DNA of 9,584 nt from CAVPMW01 sp963706515 (GTDB lineage: Bacteria > Chloroflexota > Anaerolineae > Anaerolineales > UBA4823), in assembly GCA_963706515.1 (NCBI GenBank), contig CAVPMW010000029.1, positions 1-9,584 of the forward strand, written 5' to 3'. The position numbers and the translations under genes were made by a program. The number at the start of each line of letters is the position of its first letter. Position 1 is the first letter of the stretch. Below are positions 6,926 through 9,584 of the stretch, piece by piece. The notes beneath the pieces were generated by a model. That model had not been told where the DNA came from. It did not search any database and saw only the letters and a program-made list of their open reading frames with translations.

Positions 6926-8354
6926 CTAGGGCCACTTGTACCAGGCGGCCCCGTCCTTGACATTGTAGGTTGTCATCATATCAGCAACCTGCTTGATAGT
7001 CCCCGCAATATCCGGCTTCTGCTCAGCGAACAAAGACGAGATGATGGTCCGGTACGCCACCTGAGCAGCATTTGGCAGAATCGTGCCGTGCTGGTCAAGG
7101 ATCAGCTTATCCGGGTGATCGGCTACAAACTTCTGCAATTCCTGGCGGATCGGGTCCGGGAAGTTCGTAGGATCGATATCTTTTCGAGCGAACAGACCGC
7201 CCTGGGTGACGTCCGTGGGGATCTGCAGCTCAGGTGAGGCTACCACATTCAGCCAGTCCTGGCATTCCTTTGGATCGGGAGCGCCAACGGTGCAGCCGTA
7301 GGTGTCGGGATGGAATAGCAGGATGCGCTCAGGTTTCTGTGGGTATGTCACCGCACCGAAATCTACGTTAGGCTGCCAATTGGAACCCTTGATGAAAGCC
7401 CCTATAGCCCAGGTACCCATTAGGGTCATTGCGGCCTGTCCAGCGCCGACCGCGTCGACCGCCTGGTCCCAGGTCAGGCTCGAGTGATCTTTGTTGATAT
7501 AGGGTTGTAGTTTGGCAAATTTCTCCAAAGAGTCCTTGAAAATGGGATCCGTGGCGGGGTCAATCAAGCCCTTCATGAAATTTACATAGTACTCCGGACC
7601 ACCCAACTCCATCATGATGGTATCCAGGACGAAGACATCGGACCAGTCGTTCTTTGAGCCTACCGCCAGACAAGACATGTCTGGTTTGGCTTTCTTGATG
7701 GTATCGCAGGCTGCAACTAACTCATCATAGGTGGTTGGCGCTTTAATCTTCAGTTCGTCGAATAACTTCTTGTTGAAGTACAGGATGTTCTCCAGGTGCA
7801 TATTCAACGGTACCGAATACGGATGCCCATCAATGGTAACGGCATTCAACAGCGGTTTCGGAATTTTGTCACCATACCCTGTTTGTGTATAGAAATCGTC
7901 CAGGGGAACTAGCACCCCGCTGTCGACATAATCCTTTAGCTCGGCGCCACCCAGGGTCTGGAAGGTATCAGGCGGGATGCCGGCTGTAATCCGGGCTTTC
8001 AGAACAATGCGGTGTTCTGTGCCACCACCACCGGGTACAGGATTCTCAACCAGCTCGATATTCGGGAATTTAGCCGCGAGTGCTTTGAGGCATCTCATCC
8101 ATGGCCTCACGCTCACCAGGAGCTGTCCACCAATGGAAGAGCTCTAACTTTTCCTGTTTTGGCTCGGGTGTGGCGGTAACCACCTGGATTTCAGTCTTCA
8201 CTACCGGGGTGCCAGCCACTTCGACGATCTGGGTCTTGACGACTTCGACGGTCTTGATGACTTCTTGCACCTGGGGGGTAGGCTGGGCGCAGGCACCTAG
8301 CAGCATGCTCAATGCAACCACTGCTGGGATTACTATCTTAAGGAATTTAGACAT
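6926..8354 (-). CDS. Sugar ABC transporter substrate-binding lipoprotein (glucose/mannose type), one frame change
   Basis: About 475 residues. The signal peptide ends in a lipobox, SMLLGAC, with the lipidated cysteine at residue 22. A linker rich in Val, Lys, Glu and Thr follows (about residues 23-67), then a family 1 solute-binding fold. LFHWWTAPGEREAMDEM, VPGGGG, GIPPDTFQTLGGAEL, YSVPLNMHLENILYFN and SLTWDQAVDAVGAGQAAM match the pattern of Thermus-type glucose/mannose-binding proteins, so a hexose ligand is likely but not proven. The frame changes at about 8090: one extra C in ATGCCTC; without it the text reads DEMLKALAAKFPNIEL. The start ATG (8352-8354) has GGAGGAAG 5-7 nt upstream. It is the first gene of the importer operon and precedes both permeases. 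No ATP-binding subunit is present. Confidence 0.9.
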
Positions 8355-8421
8355 CTTCTTCCTCCGATCGAGAGTGAATATTATTTGGAGACCGGGCGTT
8401 CAATTCTCGCAGTCTCTGGGA

Positions 8422-8443
8422 AAAACCGTTCTGAACCGGTTTT
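8422..8443 (-). promoter_or_regulatory. Inverted repeat AAAACCG / CGGTTTT in the leader
   Basis: AAAACCG (8422-8428) and CGGTTTT (8437-8443) are perfect 7-bp arms 8 nt apart, with the smaller odd-centred dyad GTTCTGAAC between. On the minus strand the right side ends in five Ts, so it could be either an operator or a weak terminator-like hairpin. It lies 68 bp upstream of the lipoprotein start. Confidence 0.45.
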
Positions 8444-8448
8444 GGGGT

Positions 8449-8474
8449 ACCCTGAATTTAGATTTGATCAGGGT
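8449..8474 (-). promoter_or_regulatory. Inverted repeat ACCCTGA / TCAGGGT in the leader
   Basis: ACCCTGA (8449-8455) and TCAGGGT (8468-8474) are perfect 7-bp arms spaced by 12 AT-rich bases, so the two half-sites are 19 bp apart centre to centre, nearly two helical turns. This spacing suits a dimeric DNA-binding regulator. It is 5 bp from the 8422-8443 repeat. Confidence 0.42.
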
Positions 8475-8649
8475 CTCAGGCGTGATGCAAGAAATTTTAG
8501 CGGGTGATATTTTGTCCGGACCACCTCCTTTTAGATTCAAATACCAGTTAATTCAGAGATTTAAAGCAGAATGGACACCCGATTCAGATCCAAGCTATCC
8601 GATTGGACAGGGTGGTACTTCAGTGACTTTCGCGGTAGACTCTGGTTGA

Positions 8650-8667
8650 TGAATGGGTGCCCATTCA
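8650..8667 (-). promoter_or_regulatory. Candidate operator, 18-bp palindrome
   Basis: TGAATGGGTGCCCATTCA is a palindrome with 8-bp perfect arms around a central TG. Its size and symmetry fit the site of a dimeric repressor such as LacI-family sugar regulators, though the sequence is not one I can assign. It lies about 60-70 bp downstream of the predicted transcription start, where a bound protein could block elongation. Confidence 0.5.
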
Positions 8668-8730
8668 AATGGTGGGGTGAACGCTAAATATTCTGTTGTC
8701 CTGTCCGTTTTTCAACTTTTATTGACTCTA

Positions 8731-8758
8731 ATTCTACCATTAATTCCATAATTGTCAA
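8731..8758 (-). promoter_or_regulatory. Sigma-70-type promoter for the importer operon
   Basis: On the minus strand TTGACA (8758-8753) is a perfect -35 box, followed after 16 nt by TAGAAT (8736-8731), five of six matches to the -10 box. Transcription would start near 8724. It lies 50 bp past the stop of the CPBP-like gene and 377 bp upstream of the lipoprotein ATG, the first gene downstream. Confidence 0.65.
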
Positions 8759-8764
8759 GCATGG

Positions 8765-8780
8765 CAAAGCCTGCTAGGCT
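8765..8780 (-). terminator. Weak terminator-like hairpin after the CPBP-like gene
   Basis: AGCCT (8768-8772) and AGGCT (8776-8780) pair around a 3-nt loop, and on the minus strand the stem is followed only by TTTGCC. It lies 28 bp downstream of the CPBP-like stop and just before the -35 box of the importer promoter. The short stem and T-run make it a weak candidate. Confidence 0.3.
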
Positions 8781-8807
8781 GGCTTCAGCTCATCCCTCCT
8801 GCTTCCT

Positions 8808-9584
8808 TCACTTATCAAGGTAGTAATGCATCGGCAGATCGATGTCCTCGGTTTGGGCCCCAAAGACGGCAGACAGCGCGCGCTGAGCGCTGCCAGCCCC
8901 GCTGAAGATCCAGCGAAAAATGGAAGAGTTCCACTGAGCTGCAGCAGACCGAGTGAAGTCAGGGCGAGCGTACCCCTCCGGAGAAGAGCACGCACAGCAG
9001 GATGCTGCCGGAAGTGCTGTTGAATATCACGGCCTCCAACACCGAGAAGGCAAGCCCCAGGGGCAGGTACGCCCACAGGGGAACCAGCCAGCCTATCTGT
9101 GAGAGCTGCCCCGCTAACGGCGCCAGCCAGACCAGCCACAGTACACCGATCAATAGGCTGGCTGGCACCCAGCCGATGCGCCCCTGCCAGCGCGGTTGGG
9201 CGTAACCGCGCCAGCCGAGCTCGACCGGGATCGCCCCGCTGCTCAAGCGCTGACCAGATGCAGGATGGGCAGCAGCAGCAAGATCGCAGGCGCCTGCTCC
9301 GGCGGAACCTCGAAGCGGGCTGCTAGTCCTGCCAGGCTTGCCGCTGGACCCCCCAGGAGAATAGTCGATCCCCAGGGCAAGCAGGGCAGCCGCGGTGGGA
9401 CCGAAGAATGCCAGCACGTACCACCGCCTGCGCACGCGCCATAGCCAGAGCCCGCTGAGCAGGCTCTTTACCCCGGGCCAGCCGCGCCCGGCCCAGCGCA
9501 CTAGGATCGCCGCAGCTGCTGGTGCCCACAATCCCAGCAAGTAGTAAAAGCGCAGTGCTTCCCCCGCCCGCCATACCGCCGGGA
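8808..9584 (-). pseudogene. CPBP/CAAX-protease-like membrane protein, partial and frame-disrupted, catalytic residues altered
   Basis: The 5' end lies beyond the right edge; about 258 residues remain. Membrane segments include FYYLLGLWAPAAAAILV, WYVLAFFGPTAAALLALG, PAILLLLPILHLVSA, ASLLIGVLWLVWLAPL and a long one from GWLVPLWAYLPLGLAFSVLE. The landmark is VELGWRGYAQPRWQ, matching the EExxxR motif of the CPBP (Abi) family of intramembrane metallo-glutamyl endopeptidases. However, the first Glu is Val, the His of the second motif (W-H-L-P) is Leu in VWLAPL, and the third-motif His is Ser in VLFSGG. Frame changes lie near 9355 (G run), 9245 and 8960; the corrected tail runs through FTRSAAAQWNSS to MHYYLDK and TGA 8808. 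It may be a non-proteolytic homologue, a decaying gene or poor sequence. Confidence 0.65.

Larger units (their letters stand above)
8355..8730 (-). promoter_or_regulatory. Long structured leader of the sugar importer operon
   Basis: From the predicted promoter to the lipoprotein ATG there are about 370 nt with no convincing gene. It contains three dyads listed separately, at 8422-8443, 8449-8474 and 8650-8667. A strong ribosome-site-like stretch (AAAGGAGGTG, complement of about 8522-8531) is present but is followed by no well-spaced start codon. No known riboswitch was recognised. A second promoter nearer the gene cannot be excluded: TTGCAT and TCAAAT 17 nt apart occur near 8490-8463, a weak match. 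Confidence 0.45.

Noticed and set aside
8521..8532. Strong ribosome-site-like AAAGGAGGTG on the minus strand as the start of a leader peptide
   Set aside because: The only nearby GTG overlaps the site itself, and no ATG, GTG or TTG lies at a usable spacing, so no leader peptide can be supported.
8101..8649. Plus-strand open frame of about 182 codons
   Set aside because: It lies opposite the signal peptide and linker of the binding protein and the promoter leader. Its translation has no recognisable domain, and the minus-strand reading is clearly correct.
1..9584. tRNA genes, rRNA, CRISPR arrays, insertion sequences, phage genes or attachment sites
   Set aside because: No cloverleaf with a CCA end, regularly spaced direct repeats, transposase motifs or flanking direct repeats were seen on either strand.

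Overview
The window looks like a piece of a Chloroflexota (probably Anaerolineae-like) genome. This is inferred from two family habits. The sugar-binding lipoprotein has a long Val/Glu/Lys/Thr-rich linker after its lipobox cysteine. The large GT-C membrane glycosyltransferase ends in an extracytoplasmic beta-rich domain often seen in Chloroflexota GT39 proteins. No rRNA, tRNA, transposase, CRISPR array or phage gene was seen.

Layout. At the left, on the plus strand, lies a broken BadF/BadG-type sugar kinase (about 166-1211). It ends inside a perfect 19-bp inverted repeat (1201-1244) that probably terminates transcription from both sides. Everything else reads on the minus strand. From right to left it contains: the 3' part of a CPBP/CAAX-like membrane protein (8808-9584, 5' end outside the window); a promoter and a roughly 370-nt leader with several dyads (8355-8758); a sugar ABC importer made of a lipoprotein binding protein (6926-8354), permease 1 (5832-6748) and permease 2 (4985-5831); a small MNT-type nucleotidyltransferase whose GTG overlaps the permease 2 stop (4564-4988); a GT-C glycosyltransferase (2533-4349); and two intact small membrane proteins (1914-2483 and 1351-1854).

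How the genes work together. The binding protein resembles the glucose/mannose-binding proteins of Thermus-type GtsABC systems, so the importer probably takes up a hexose. No ATPase subunit is encoded here, so a shared one elsewhere is likely. A terminator-like hairpin between the binding protein and permease 1 would give the usual excess of binding protein over membrane subunits. The convergent kinase could phosphorylate an imported sugar, but its sequence is degraded.

Main caution. Seven of the nine protein genes read only across frame changes, about eighteen in all. Many fall in G or C runs or short repeats, and the frames on each side join into standard-length family members. This pattern suggests indel errors in the assembly more than many separate pseudogenes. 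The kinase and the CPBP-like protein also differ at catalytic positions, which indels alone do not explain.
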